NCBI GenBank assembly: GCA_964464375.1
Contig: CAYXFU010000049.1
Span: 1-23,820 of the forward strand
Source: CAIOZA01 sp964464375
GTDB taxonomy: Bacteria; Bacteroidota; Ignavibacteria; Kapaibacteriales; UBA2268
DNA: 23,820 nucleotides
Reading direction: 5' to 3'
Shown here: positions 1 to 7,670 of the stretch, piece by piece
Layout: each line of letters opens with the position of its first letter
Numbering within the stretch: position 1 is the first letter of the stretch
Made by a program: the position numbers and the translations under genes
The notes under the pieces: model-generated
What the model saw: the letters and a program-made list of their open reading frames with translations, nothing else
Told to the model about the DNA's origin: nothing
The model's database searches: none

Positions 1-1057
1 GTTTTGATGCGGTTACCGCACCATCAATTATTTTTGGTGTTGTTACTGCATTTGTTGCAATCAATGGATTCGGATATGTTCCAGTAAGATCTCCGCCGGC
101 ATTTCCGTTTGGAGCAAATGAAGTTGGGGCACCTGTAATTTTACTCCAATTAACATCAGTAATGTTGTCATCATTTATTGCACCAATTGCAACGGTTGGA
201 TTAGGATATGTCCCGGTTAGATCACCACCAGCTGAACCTCCAGGAAGTGCGCCATCAAAAGGGACATTCCCAGCAGATATTATACGACCTTTTTGATCGA
301 CTGTAAATATCGGAATCTGAGTAATACTTCCATAAGTCCCAGGTATAACTGAAGTAAAGGATAATTCTGGATTAGGATATGTTCCTGATAGATCTCCGCC
401 AGCTGATCCCCCAGGGTTAAACGCAATATTTTTAGATAATTTATTAATGGATATTGAGTTATCATTTATATTTAAACTTACAATAGGTCCGCCAGGAGAG
501 GTTATTGACAACGTTCCATCAGTATTAGTAATAGATTTTATTCCATCATCTGGAACATTTATGTCAATAACGTTATTACTTTGTGTAAGATTTGCTTTAC
601 CAGATGCCGTTAAGATAACTTTTCCATCAAAACCATTTAATCTCAGAACAACACCATTAGCATTTTGATTTATTGAATCTGCTATTGCAGATCTAAAGGA
701 GTATGGCGATGATACTAATAAAACTCTTGGAATCATCTCTGGATTATCACTTAATGTGACTCCAATCCAGTATGGTTGATCAAAAGGTAATTCAATCAAA
801 TTGTTTGATCCTAAAATTACCTCAAAAACACCTTGATTAGTTGTTGCAATATGAGATTCACTCCATAAAATAATTCCATCAGTTTCCGAATCATAAATCT
901 TAAATGTCAGATTGTAGTTTCCGTTTGGTAAAGGTTCATTATAGGTATCTGTCAGTAAACCCTGATATGACATTCTCGAAGGAATTTGTGCTATCGTGTT
1001 TAATGTCAGAACTAAATTAAGAACTAAAATAGCAAAATAATATATAAATTTATACAT
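1..1057 (-). CDS. Secreted GGDLTGTYPNP-repeat protein, 3' end outside window
   Basis: The minus strand reads open without a stop from an ATG at 1057 to the window edge, giving 352 codons; the C-terminus is missing. An AAGGA ribosome site lies 6 nt before the ATG. The N-terminus (residues 1-23) is a Sec-type signal peptide ending near TIAQ. Residues 24 to about 110 form a module (RMSYQGLLTD, then NGNYNLTFKIYD and GVFEVILGS) that resembles the N-terminal domain of many secreted proteins of Bacteroidota and Ignavibacteria. Three 15-residue units GG(S/N)AGGDL(S/T)GTYPNP follow at residues 216-230, 273-287 and 317-331, separated by 42- and 29-residue linkers. These units are known from phage tail-fibre-like and cell-surface proteins. 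I infer an exported surface or adhesive protein. Substrate, partner and anchoring are unknown because the end is not visible. No neighbour suggests a prophage. Confidence 0.85.
   Translation of the reverse strand, partial: MYKFIYYFAILVLNLVLTLNTIAQIPSRMSYQGLLTDTYNEPLPNGNYNLTFKIYDSETDGIILWSESHIATTNQGVFEVILGSNNLIELPFDQPYWIGVTLSDNPEMIPRVLLVSSPYSFRSAIADSINQNANGVVLRLNGFDGKVILTASGKANLTQSNNVIDINVPDDGIKSITNTDGTLSITSPGGPIVSLNINDNSISINKLSKNIAFNPGGSAGGDLSGTYPNPELSFTSVIPGTYGSITQIPIFTVDQKGRIISAGNVPFDGALPGGSAGGDLTGTYPNPTVAIGAINDDNITDVNWSKITGAPTSFAPNGNAGGDLTGTYPNPLIATNAVTTPKIIDGAVTASK
65..412 (-). repeat. Three 45-bp in-gene repeats coding GGDL(S/T)GTYPNP
   Basis: Three imperfect direct copies, each exactly 45 bp, lie at 65-109, 197-241 and 368-412. 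All are in the frame of the gene starting at 1057. They encode NGNAGGDLTGTYPNP, GGSAGGDLTGTYPNP and GGSAGGDLSGTYPNP. The starts are 132 and 171 bp apart, both multiples of three, so the reading frame survives. DNA identity is high but synonymous changes are present, which suggests selection on protein and not recent duplication. More copies probably lie beyond position 1. Confidence 0.9.
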
Positions 1058-1405
1058 AAATGTCCTTATGGATATTACTTTATTGTTTATTTAAAAAAGA
1101 GTATTCAAAAATTATTAGCTTTAACTAATAAATTATATAGACGATACTAATATTAAATATTTTTAAAAAATATTAGAAGAAAAATATAAAAGCAATAATT
1201 TCATAAAATCCATTAATTCGAGGAATAATTTTTTTGAAGAGACAAAGTTTAAATATGAATATACTGATCTTCAGGCGATTCTTAACACAAGTGTATTTAA
1301 GTTGATAGTTAAATTTTCTTTCTCCGCTGGAGTCTGTAATCCTTATTATTCAGGAAACCAAACTGCGAATGATAAATCTACTATTTCGAGAAGTAACTAT
1401 TTAAG
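1058..1405. other. Gene-free AT-rich gap
   Basis: Between the secreted repeat protein and the EF-G-like gene's terminator I see no supportable reading frame on either strand. The gap holds an AT-only inverted repeat with arms CTAATATT (1147-1154) and AATATTAG (1169-1176), and a small CTCC-GCT-GGAG stem near 1323-1333. It must contain the promoter of the repeat protein, but I cannot pick one with confidence. Confidence 0.5.
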
Positions 1406-1442
1406 AAAAAAAAAGGCTGTCTCAGATCATTTTGTGACAGCC
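1406..1442 (-). terminator. Rho-independent terminator of the EF-G-like gene
   Basis: Read on the minus strand, GGCTGTC (1442-1436) pairs with GACAGCC (1421-1415). One mismatch and two more pairs extend the stem inward. Nine consecutive T residues follow (1414-1406). It starts 23 nt after the stop codon of the minus-strand gene at 1466, so position and orientation both fit. The stem shares the string CTGTCTCAG with the terminator at 17531-17570. Confidence 0.9.
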
Positions 1443-1465
1443 TCTTCAAAATAACTATTAGTAAA

Positions 1466-3598
1466 TTAATCTGTATCTTCAGATCTCTTCTTGAAATCTT
1501 CGATTAACTTTAGCTGTACACTTGCAGGAACAGACTGGTATTCAGCTAATACTTGAGTATGACTGGCTCTTGCCTGAGTCATTGAACGAAGTGCCGTGGC
1601 ATATTTATCTAATTCAGCCATGGGCATTCTTGCTTTTATTTTCTGATATCTACCCTCGGTATCGATACCCAAAATCAAACCACGTCTAGTGGGTAAATCG
1701 CTCATAACATCACCTACGAAATCCTCGGGGACTTTGATTTCAACATTATAGATAGGTTCGAGCACTTTAGGATCCGCAGTAACGAAGTTTTCTTTGAATG
1801 CCATCATCCCGGCTGTTTTAAAAGCTGCTTCATTTGAATCAACTGGATGCATCTTTCCATCATGAACATAGATTCGGATATCGCGAACATAAGAACCGGT
1901 TAAGGGACCTATTGTCATTTTTTCCATTACACCTTTGAGAATGGCAGGTAAGAACCTCTGATCAATAACACCACCAACTATACAATTAACAAATTCAAGC
2001 TTGCCACCCCAATCGAGATCATGTAAATCTTTCCCTCTTACAGTTATATCCTTAGCGTAGGGGGCACCTTCATACCAAGGTTCGATAATCATGTGTACTT
2101 CTGCAAATTGTCCTGCACCACCTGATTGCTTTTTATGTCTGTACATACCTCTGACTTGCTTTTGGATTGTCTCACGGTAAGGGACTCTTGGCTCTACATA
2201 TTCTGCTTCGACCTTATACCTATGTTCCATTCTCCATTTAGCAGCAGCGAGATGTAGTTCACCTTGTGCATGAAGAATGATTTGACGAAGCTCCTGTGAA
2301 TGCTCAACAACAAGTGTGGGATCTTCTATATGAAGATTGTGAAGTGAAATTCCTATTTTTTCTTCTTCACCCTTTGTCTTGGGAACAACGGACACTCTCA
2401 CTCTTGAATTTGGATATTCAATTTTTTTATAATTAACATTGAGTGCTTTTTCGTGCAATGTATGATTAATTTGTGTGCTTTTTAACTTTACAGTGGCTCC
2501 TATATCCCCTGCTAACATTGAAGGAACTTCAGTTCTGTTCTTCCCACGGATACAATAAACCTGATTAAATCTTTCAGCAGAAGATTTTTGTTCATTAATT
2601 AAATCTAAACCAGCGGATAATTTACCAGTTACAACTTTAAAAAACGTCATATCACCAAGATGAGCTTCGGAACTCATTTTGAATACAAATAAAGAGGTAG
2701 GATCATTTGGATTATATGCTGTAAAAGACCCATCTTCCTGTTCTTTACCTGGCAGATCAATAGGTGAAGGGCAAACATCTTTAATAAATGTCAATAGACT
2801 ATCGGTTCCGATATTATTTTTTGATGAAGCACAGAAGATAGGAAATATTTGTCTCTGAATGAATGCCTTTTTAAAACCTAAAACTAGTTCTTCATCGGTT
2901 AATACACCATTTTCAAAATATTTATTCATCAAATCTTCATCAGTTTCAGCAATTGTATCAATCAATTCACTTCTGTAGGCTTCAACTTTACTCTTCTCAG
3001 CATCAGGAATTTCTTTTTTAGCAGGTTTGCCACCTCCAGCAGAATATTCATATAATGCCATAGTTAGAATGTCTATTATTGAATTGAAACCAGCACCTGA
3101 TTGCAAAGGATACTGAATAACTGTTGCTTTCCTTGAAAAAATTTCCTTTAGTGATTCAAATGATTCATCGAAATTAGCTTGGTCAGCATCAAGTTTATTC
3201 ATCACAAAAAATACTGGAATATTGTTCCTTTGAGAGTAAAACCATGCATTTTCGGTACCGACCTCAATACCATTATGAGCATTAACATTAACAAGTCCTG
3301 CATCAGCTACACTAGTAGCTGCTATTAAATCTCCGACATAATCGTCATAACCAGGGGTATCAATAAAGTTAATTTTAATGTTATTCCATTCAGTATAAAG
3401 AAGAGTGGAAAAAATTGAACTACTGCGTTCGTGTTCTAATTCTTGGTAATCCGATTGAGTATTTCTTTCCTCAATGGTGCCACGACGATTGATGGCTCCT
3501 GTTTCGAATAGAAATGATTCAGCTAATGTGGTTTTACCTGAACCGGCATGCCCCATAACAGCTATGTTTCGAATATTTTTTGGCTCGTAGACGTTCAT
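1466..3598 (-). CDS. EF-G-like translational GTPase (EF-G-II / FusA2 type)
   Basis: This 710-aa protein has the full elongation factor G architecture. The GTPase domain carries P-loop GHAGSGKT (residues 16-23), G3 DTPGY (80-84), NKLD (134-137) and a CASSK G5 segment near 260. Domains II to V follow, with C-terminal sequence typical of EF-G (GLILGIDTEGRYQKIKARMP). EF-G catalyses ribosomal translocation, and partners in ribosome recycling, on the 30S/50S complex. Two details set this copy apart: the catalytic His of DTPGH is Tyr84, and switch I reads EHERSSSIFSTL where canonical EF-G has ERGITI. Both occur in the EF-G-II/FusA2 group, whose cellular role is less clear. No rpsL, rpsG or tuf lies nearby, so this is probably not the main fusA. 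The ATG at 3598 has GGAG 7 nt upstream. A strong terminator follows. Confidence 0.88.
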   Translation of the reverse strand: MNVYEPKNIRNIAVMGHAGSGKTTLAESFLFETGAINRRGTIEERNTQSDYQELEHERSSSIFSTLLYTEWNNIKINFIDTPGYDDYVGDLIAATSVADAGLVNVNAHNGIEVGTENAWFYSQRNNIPVFFVMNKLDADQANFDESFESLKEIFSRKATVIQYPLQSGAGFNSIIDILTMALYEYSAGGGKPAKKEIPDAEKSKVEAYRSELIDTIAETDEDLMNKYFENGVLTDEELVLGFKKAFIQRQIFPIFCASSKNNIGTDSLLTFIKDVCPSPIDLPGKEQEDGSFTAYNPNDPTSLFVFKMSSEAHLGDMTFFKVVTGKLSAGLDLINEQKSSAERFNQVYCIRGKNRTEVPSMLAGDIGATVKLKSTQINHTLHEKALNVNYKKIEYPNSRVRVSVVPKTKGEEEKIGISLHNLHIEDPTLVVEHSQELRQIILHAQGELHLAAAKWRMEHRYKVEAEYVEPRVPYRETIQKQVRGMYRHKKQSGGAGQFAEVHMIIEPWYEGAPYAKDITVRGKDLHDLDWGGKLEFVNCIVGGVIDQRFLPAILKGVMEKMTIGPLTGSYVRDIRIYVHDGKMHPVDSNEAAFKTAGMMAFKENFVTADPKVLEPIYNVEIKVPEDFVGDVMSDLPTRRGLILGIDTEGRYQKIKARMPMAELDKYATALRSMTQARASHTQVLAEYQSVPASVQLKLIEDFKKRSEDTD

Positions 3599-3701
3599 TG
3601 AAAAACTCCGTTCACAAATTTAGTTTATAACAAATCTCCGTTTTTACATAGAAATGCAAATTACTTAAAACCTATGAAAAATTGAAATTTATTTTTAAGT
3701 T

Positions 3702-3729
3702 TTGTGAATTTAATATTTTTTTTTATAAT
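3702..3729 (+). promoter_or_regulatory. Candidate sigma-70 promoter of the M16 peptidase gene
   Basis: TTGTGA (3702-3707), a 16-nt spacer and a perfect TATAAT (3724-3729) lie 15 bases before the ATG at 3745. Transcription would begin near 3736, leaving a leader of under ten bases. In such AT-rich DNA a chance TATAAT is possible. Confidence 0.45.
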
Positions 3730-3744
3730 TTTTCTAATATTTTT

Positions 3745-5016
3745 ATGAATTTATCTCAATATATAAATATACAATCTAAAACCCTTAACAATGGTTTAAA
3801 ACTTGTCCTAATCGATAAACCTGATATAAATACAGTCAGTATTAATCTTGCATATAAAGTAGGATCAAGAAGTGAGATCCCTGGCAAGACAGGTATGGCT
3901 CATCTATTTGAGCATTTGATGTTCGAAGGCTCAAAGAATATACCCAAAGGTGACTTTGATAAGATTTGCACGTTGGCTGGTGGAACAAATAATGCATATA
4001 CAACTTTTGATATGACGGCATATACGATGACTTTGCCATCCAATCAGCTTGAGCTTGGACTATGGTTGGAATCCGATAGGATGCTGGAATTTTCTGTTAA
4101 TCAACATTCGCTAGACACTCAGAAAAAAGTTGTTACTGAAGAAATAAGGCAAACCGTATTTGATCAGCCATACGGTCGTTGGAGAGAATTACTTGCTGTT
4201 AATTCCTTCTCTAAATCATCACCATATTCATGGGAGGTTCATGGTTCTATTGATGATGTAGAATCGGTGAAATTAGTTGATCTTGAAGATTTCTTTTTTA
4301 GGTTCTACTGCCCGGAAAACGCCTGCATAACTATTTGTGGGAGATTTGACAATACAAAAACAATTAATTTAGTTGAAAAATATTTTGGCAATATTCCTCC
4401 AGCCAATGTCAAAAGAAATATTTTGGATTTTTCCTCTAGTCAGCAATTGTCCAATAAAATGGATTCATATTTTGATTCTGTCCCATTGACAGCTGTCTTC
4501 AATACATTTCATATTCCAGGATTTATGAATGATCTGATTAATCAAGCAGATATTATTTCGAACATAGCAGGTGGTGGCAGAAGCTCCAGACTTTTTTCAG
4601 AGCTTGTTGAAAGTTCTCAAATTGCATCTTCAGTAGGAGCTTATGTCGATAAACGAGAAGAAACTTCTTTGTTAATTTTCTATGCAATTTCTAACGACAC
4701 AGCCACTACAGCCGATATACTTAACAAGGAATTAGGAAAAATTATTGACTCATTCAAAGTTAATCCATCCAAAGCAGAGGAATTCAATAAAACAATTAAT
4801 CAATTAACAACTCAAGTGGCTTACGAAATTCAGTATTCATCCGGATTAGCTGATATAGCTTCTACTCAAATGCTTTTTTGGAATGATCCTGAAAGAGTAT
4901 ATTCACTCCTCGACAATTACAAGAAAATATCAATGAATGAATTATCAAGCTTTGCAAGTGAATACCTGGATTTGAAGAAAATGATAAGAATTGATGTTTT
5001 GCCGATGGAAGATTGA
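3745..5016 (+). CDS. M16 family zinc metallopeptidase
   Basis: This 423-aa protein has the inverted zinc motif of the pitrilysin / mitochondrial processing peptidase family: HLFEH at residues 53-57, with the third ligand at E132 or E133 (VVTEEIRQ) about 75 residues later. The C-terminal half has the family's GGGRSSRLFSELVE segment. The length fits one M16 repeat pair, as in bacterial PqqL/YmxG-like processing peptidases, and the active-site motif is intact. No signal peptide is evident, so it is probably cytoplasmic and cleaves peptides or signal fragments. I chose the ATG at 3745. An in-frame TTG at 3682 would add 21 residues with no similarity to the family and would start upstream of the best promoter. 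No Shine-Dalgarno sequence precedes the ATG. The gene is convergent with folP, with only 2 nt between the stop codons. Confidence 0.88.
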   Translation: MNLSQYINIQSKTLNNGLKLVLIDKPDINTVSINLAYKVGSRSEIPGKTGMAHLFEHLMFEGSKNIPKGDFDKICTLAGGTNNAYTTFDMTAYTMTLPSNQLELGLWLESDRMLEFSVNQHSLDTQKKVVTEEIRQTVFDQPYGRWRELLAVNSFSKSSPYSWEVHGSIDDVESVKLVDLEDFFFRFYCPENACITICGRFDNTKTINLVEKYFGNIPPANVKRNILDFSSSQQLSNKMDSYFDSVPLTAVFNTFHIPGFMNDLINQADIISNIAGGGRSSRLFSELVESSQIASSVGAYVDKREETSLLIFYAISNDTATTADILNKELGKIIDSFKVNPSKAEEFNKTINQLTTQVAYEIQYSSGLADIASTQMLFWNDPERVYSLLDNYKKISMNELSSFASEYLDLKKMIRIDVLPMED

Positions 5017-5018
5017 AA

Positions 5019-5852
5019 TCAGGAATAAATGCTATTGTAAAGTGTTTTTAGTTGATTTATTAGCTTTACATTATGAACACGAATAATATTAATATTTTTT
5101 GTTAATAAAATTGCGTGAAGCAAAGCTGTAGCTGTATCTCTTTCATGAGGGACATCAATATTCAAGAGTTTCCCAAGAAAACTTTTTCTTGAAATACCGA
5201 CTAAAATATCGCAGCCCAATCCTTCAAAATTATTGATATGCCTTAATAAAGTTAGATTGTGTTCAAGGGTTTTTCCAAATCCAATTCCAGGGTCAATAAT
5301 AATCTCTTTTACACCAGCTGCTTTGGCTATTGCGACTTTGGCTTCAAGGAAATTAAATACATCCTCAACTACATTATGATATTCAGGATTAACCTGCATT
5401 GTCAGAGGTTGCTTTTGCATGTGCATCAGAATTAATCCCCCATTGTAAGTAGCAGCTAAATCAGCAAGCCTGACATCACTTTCCAAACCACTAATATCAT
5501 TAATTATATCAGCACCAGCATCCAGTGCTAATTCAGCAACTTCAAACTTTGTAGTATCGATCGAAATTTTGATTGAAGTATTATTTTTTCTAATGGCCTC
5601 AACTAAAGGAATAACACGTTGAATCTCAACATCTGTTGAAACCGGCAATGATCCCGGTCGTGTACTTTCTCCACCAATATCAATATAATCAACTCCCTCG
5701 GAGATCATTTCTATTGCCCTATTCAGAGCAGTATTGAAAGAACTGAATTTTCCTCCGTCAGAAAAAGAATCAGGTGTAACATTTAGAATACCCATTATTT
5801 TAGGAAATTGTCTATTCTCCATATTAATACATCCTTGATCTGGAATATCCAT
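5019..5852 (-). CDS. folP: Dihydropteroate synthase
   Basis: FolP condenses para-aminobenzoate with 6-hydroxymethyl-dihydropterin pyrophosphate in folate synthesis and is the sulfonamide target. The 277-aa sequence has all family signatures: MGILNVTPDSFSDGG (20-34), IDIGGESTRPG (57-67), IDTTKFEVA (98-106), DIINDISG (115-122), LMHMQ (142-146), IIDPGIGFGKT (185-195), GISRKSFLG (219-227) and the final IRVHNV (257-262). The start is uncertain. The ATG at 5852 overlaps the upstream LON-domain gene by 29 nt. An ATG at 5822 (residue 11) lies 1 nt after that gene's stop and has AAGGA 9 nt upstream. I keep the longer form because CINMENRQFPK fits the first strand seen before MGILNV in the family. The gene is probably cotranscribed with the LON-domain gene. 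Confidence 0.93.
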   Translation of the reverse strand: MDIPDQGCINMENRQFPKIMGILNVTPDSFSDGGKFSSFNTALNRAIEMISEGVDYIDIGGESTRPGSLPVSTDVEIQRVIPLVEAIRKNNTSIKISIDTTKFEVAELALDAGADIINDISGLESDVRLADLAATYNGGLILMHMQKQPLTMQVNPEYHNVVEDVFNFLEAKVAIAKAAGVKEIIIDPGIGFGKTLEHNLTLLRHINNFEGLGCDILVGISRKSFLGKLLNIDVPHERDTATALLHAILLTKNINIIRVHNVKLINQLKTLYNSIYS

Positions 5853-6450
5853 CGTTCTGGATAATTTTACTAATATATTCGTTTTCCTTCAGGTATGGTT
5901 CCATCTTTATAAGATGATTGTAGATATATTCAAGCCTATCATTTTCTGATGTTAATTGGAGTACAAAATATTTTTGCTCCATTGTCAAACCTGATTTTTG
6001 AGCAAATATAAACGATGGGACTCGGCTAATAAGTTTATTGATATCGATTTTTTCAATTTGTAGTGATTTAATTTCTTCTGAAATCTTATTGTAGATATTC
6101 AGGCATCCTTCAATCAGTTCTGTCTCAGGATAGCCTTCTTCATCCACAAATAAGGCAATATCTGCTTCATAATACAATCTACTACCAATTTTATAATCAA
6201 GCAAGGTAAACCTCTTATCACCCTTTATTAGTATGTCTAATTGTCCATTATCGTATCTTTTTACAATATCGGTGATGCTCGCTGTACAACCAACATTCTG
6301 AATCTTGGAAGAAATAATTGGAGTAATGCCAAATTCAGATTTAGTCTCAATGCAATCACTTATTAAATGTTTATATCTTTCTTCGAAGATATGCAATTTA
6401 ACAATTGATTCAGGAAATAGAACTATGCCTAAAGGAAAGATTCCGATCAT
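5824..6450 (-). CDS. Stand-alone LON substrate-binding domain protein
   Basis: The 208-aa product matches the N-terminal substrate-recognition domain of Lon protease without the ATPase and protease parts: IGIFPLGIVLFPESIVKLHIFEERYKHLI at the start (typical Lon-N opening) and a C-terminal helical segment ending in LKMEPYLKENEYI-like sequence. Such short proteins are widespread; their biochemical role is not settled, though substrate or adaptor binding is often assumed. I place the start at the ATG at 6450. An in-frame TTG at 6462 adds four residues (MVCL) that are not typical. No Shine-Dalgarno is visible at either. It overlaps or abuts folP downstream and lies beyond the hairpin that ends sodB, so it probably has its own promoter. 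Confidence 0.85.
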   Translation of the reverse strand: MIGIFPLGIVLFPESIVKLHIFEERYKHLISDCIETKSEFGITPIISSKIQNVGCTASITDIVKRYDNGQLDILIKGDKRFTLLDYKIGSRLYYEADIALFVDEEGYPETELIEGCLNIYNKISEEIKSLQIEKIDINKLISRVPSFIFAQKSGLTMEQKYFVLQLTSENDRLEYIYNHLIKMEPYLKENEYISKIIQNDGYSRSRMY

Positions 6451-6529
6451 TAGACAAACCAAATTGGTTAAAAAGAATAAGAAGAATATTAGAAGAAGAT
6501 ATTTTTTTGAAAATAAATTTCAGGGCTAA
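6425..6529 (+). CDS. Possible 34-aa strongly basic small ORF, antisense to the LON-domain gene start
   Basis: On the plus strand an ATG at 6425 follows an AGGAA ribosome-site-like string about 8 nt upstream. It opens 34 codons ending in TAA inside the hairpin at 6518-6554. The product has 12 Lys/Arg and one Glu, with runs VKKNKKNIRRR. Its first 26 bases overlap, on the opposite strand, the start of the LON-domain gene; the rest lies in the intergenic gap. I do not recognise it as a known ribosomal or nucleic-acid-binding protein. In AT-rich DNA, A-rich stretches readily give Lys-rich frames, so it may be spurious. Confidence 0.2.
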   Translation: MPKGKIPIIRQTKLVKKNKKNIRRRYFFENKFQG

Positions 6530-6554
6530 ATATTTTTATTACTTAGCCCTGAAA
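6518..6554 (-). terminator. 12-bp hairpin after sodB
   Basis: TTTCAGGGCTAA (6518-6529) and TTAGCCCTGAAA (6543-6554) form a perfect 12-bp stem with a 13-nt loop. The hairpin begins 7 nt beyond the sodB stop codon at 6562. On the minus strand it is followed by ATTTATTTTC, a moderate T-rich tract, so it most likely terminates the suf-sodB transcript. The plus-strand side lacks a T tract. Confidence 0.75.
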
Positions 6555-6561
6555 AGATGAT

Positions 6562-7137
6562 TTATAGTAACTTTGCTACATTTTCCCAATTAACAATATC
6601 CCAGAATTTCTCAATGAATTTAGGTCTAGCGTTTCTATAATCGATATAGTAAGCGTGCTCCCAAACATCCAGAGTAAGAATGGGTGTTTTATCAGTAGTC
6701 AATGGTGTGCCGGCATTGCTTGTTTGAACAATTTCAAGTTTACCATCGGTAGTTTTAACAAGCCAAGCCCAACCGGCACCAAACAAAGTAGTTGCAGAAG
6801 CTGAGAACTTTGTTTTAAAGTCATCAAATGAACCGAAGTTCTCTTCGATAGCTTTTAGAACTGCTCCTGTTGGTGCTCCACCGCCATTTGGGGACAAACA
6901 ATTCCAAAAAAAAGTATGATTCCAAATCTGAGCTGAATTGTTGAAGATTCCAGCTTGAGATTTTTTTATAATCTCTTCTAAAGTCAAGCCTTCGAATTCC
7001 GTTCCAGGTACGAGGTTATTCAAATTATTGACATAAGCAGCATGATGCTTGCCCCAATGGTAATCCAAAGTTTCCTCTGAAATTATTGGCGCCAAAGAAT
7101 CCTTTGGAAAAGGTAGTTCGGGAAGTTCAAATTTCAT
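6562..7137 (-). CDS. sodB: Iron superoxide dismutase
   Basis: This cytoplasmic enzyme converts superoxide to oxygen and hydrogen peroxide. The 191-aa sequence aligns almost end to end with E. coli SodB. The metal ligands are H27, H74, D157 and H161 (LDVWEHAYYIDYRN). Q70, just before WNH, corresponds to the second-shell Gln69 of iron enzymes; manganese enzymes carry Gly there, so Fe use is expected. An AGGAG site lies 6 nt before the ATG. The gene follows the A-type carrier gene by 91 nt on the same strand with no terminator between them, so it is plausibly the last gene of the suf operon. That makes sense physiologically, as superoxide destroys exposed iron-sulfur clusters. A separate promoter in the 91-nt gap cannot be excluded. 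Confidence 0.97.
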   Translation of the reverse strand: MKFELPELPFPKDSLAPIISEETLDYHWGKHHAAYVNNLNNLVPGTEFEGLTLEEIIKKSQAGIFNNSAQIWNHTFFWNCLSPNGGGAPTGAVLKAIEENFGSFDDFKTKFSASATTLFGAGWAWLVKTTDGKLEIVQTSNAGTPLTTDKTPILTLDVWEHAYYIDYRNARPKFIEKFWDIVNWENVAKLL

Positions 7138-7228
7138 TATAGTCTCCTATCATTAAAATTAATAAGTAAATTGTTTCAAGTTTTTTTTAGGAGCTTCGCT
7201 TGTATAACTAATTCTTTCTCATTCAGAA

Positions 7229-7624
7229 TTATTCGTGGCATCCACATGTATGTGCGTTATTTGGATTATGAAAAACAAATCCACTGCCATCGGGTCCTTC
7301 TAGAAAATCTAAAGTAACTCCCATCAAATAAAATAAGCTTTTAGAGTCAACAACAAGATTTACTTTTTCTGTTTTGAAATTTCTGTCAACTTCATTATTA
7401 ATTTCAGAATCGAAACCAAGCGTATAAGACATTCCGGAACAACCACCGCCTCTTGTACCTATACGCAAGAAGTAATCACTGGGAACACTGTTTTCTTCTC
7501 TGATAGCACCTATCATTTCGAGTGCTTTACTTGTAATAATGATATCGTCATCTTGACTTGTTCCGTCAATTCCTGTAGGTATTCTTTCGAAATCGACGAG
7601 ATTTTCTGCTAATGCTGTGTTCAT
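7229..7624 (-). CDS. A-type iron-sulfur carrier (SufA/ErpA/IscA family)
   Basis: The 131-aa HesB/IscA-family protein carries the three invariant cysteines: C62 in GGGCSGM, and C127 and C129 in the C-terminal TCGCHE. A-type carriers bind a [2Fe-2S] or [4Fe-4S] cluster between subunits and pass it from the SUF scaffold to target enzymes. The core domain starts near residue 28 (IIITSKALEMI). The first 27 residues are an acidic extension longer than in E. coli SufA. AAGGA lies 9 nt before the ATG. Its place after the suf genes suggests a SufA role, but sequence alone does not separate SufA from ErpA, so I give no symbol. Confidence 0.93.
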   Translation of the reverse strand: MNTALAENLVDFERIPTGIDGTSQDDDIIITSKALEMIGAIREENSVPSDYFLRIGTRGGGCSGMSYTLGFDSEINNEVDRNFKTEKVNLVVDSKSLFYLMGVTLDFLEGPDGSGFVFHNPNNAHTCGCHE

Positions 7625-7670
7625 TTTTTGTTATCCTTAATTATTGTTTAAAGTGAAATTATTGAATATA

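Noticed and set aside
65..412. Regular 45-bp repeats, possible CRISPR or tandem array
   Set aside because: They are in frame within one coding sequence, imperfect, unevenly spaced and encode a known protein motif.
1..1057. Prophage tail region
   Set aside because: The gene has a signal peptide and its neighbours are housekeeping genes; no other phage gene is visible.
1147..1176. AT-only hairpin as a terminator
   Set aside because: Both arms and loop are A/T only, no T tract follows on the minus strand, and it lies upstream of the minus-strand gene.
3615..3622. Bacteroidota-type TAnnTTTG promoter box upstream of the EF-G-like gene (and similarly at 14161-14168 before mutS)
   Set aside because: No TTTG -33 partner at the right distance, and TAAATTTG is common in AT-rich DNA.
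3842..4039. Open frame antisense to the M16 peptidase
   Set aside because: It mirrors the strongly conserved HLFEH region on the other strand and shows no ribosome site or family resemblance.
7152..7179. Minus-strand promoter TTGAAA-16-TTTAAT for sodB
   Set aside because: The hexamers are good, but transcription would begin inside the AGGAG ribosome site of sodB, so a functional message is unlikely.
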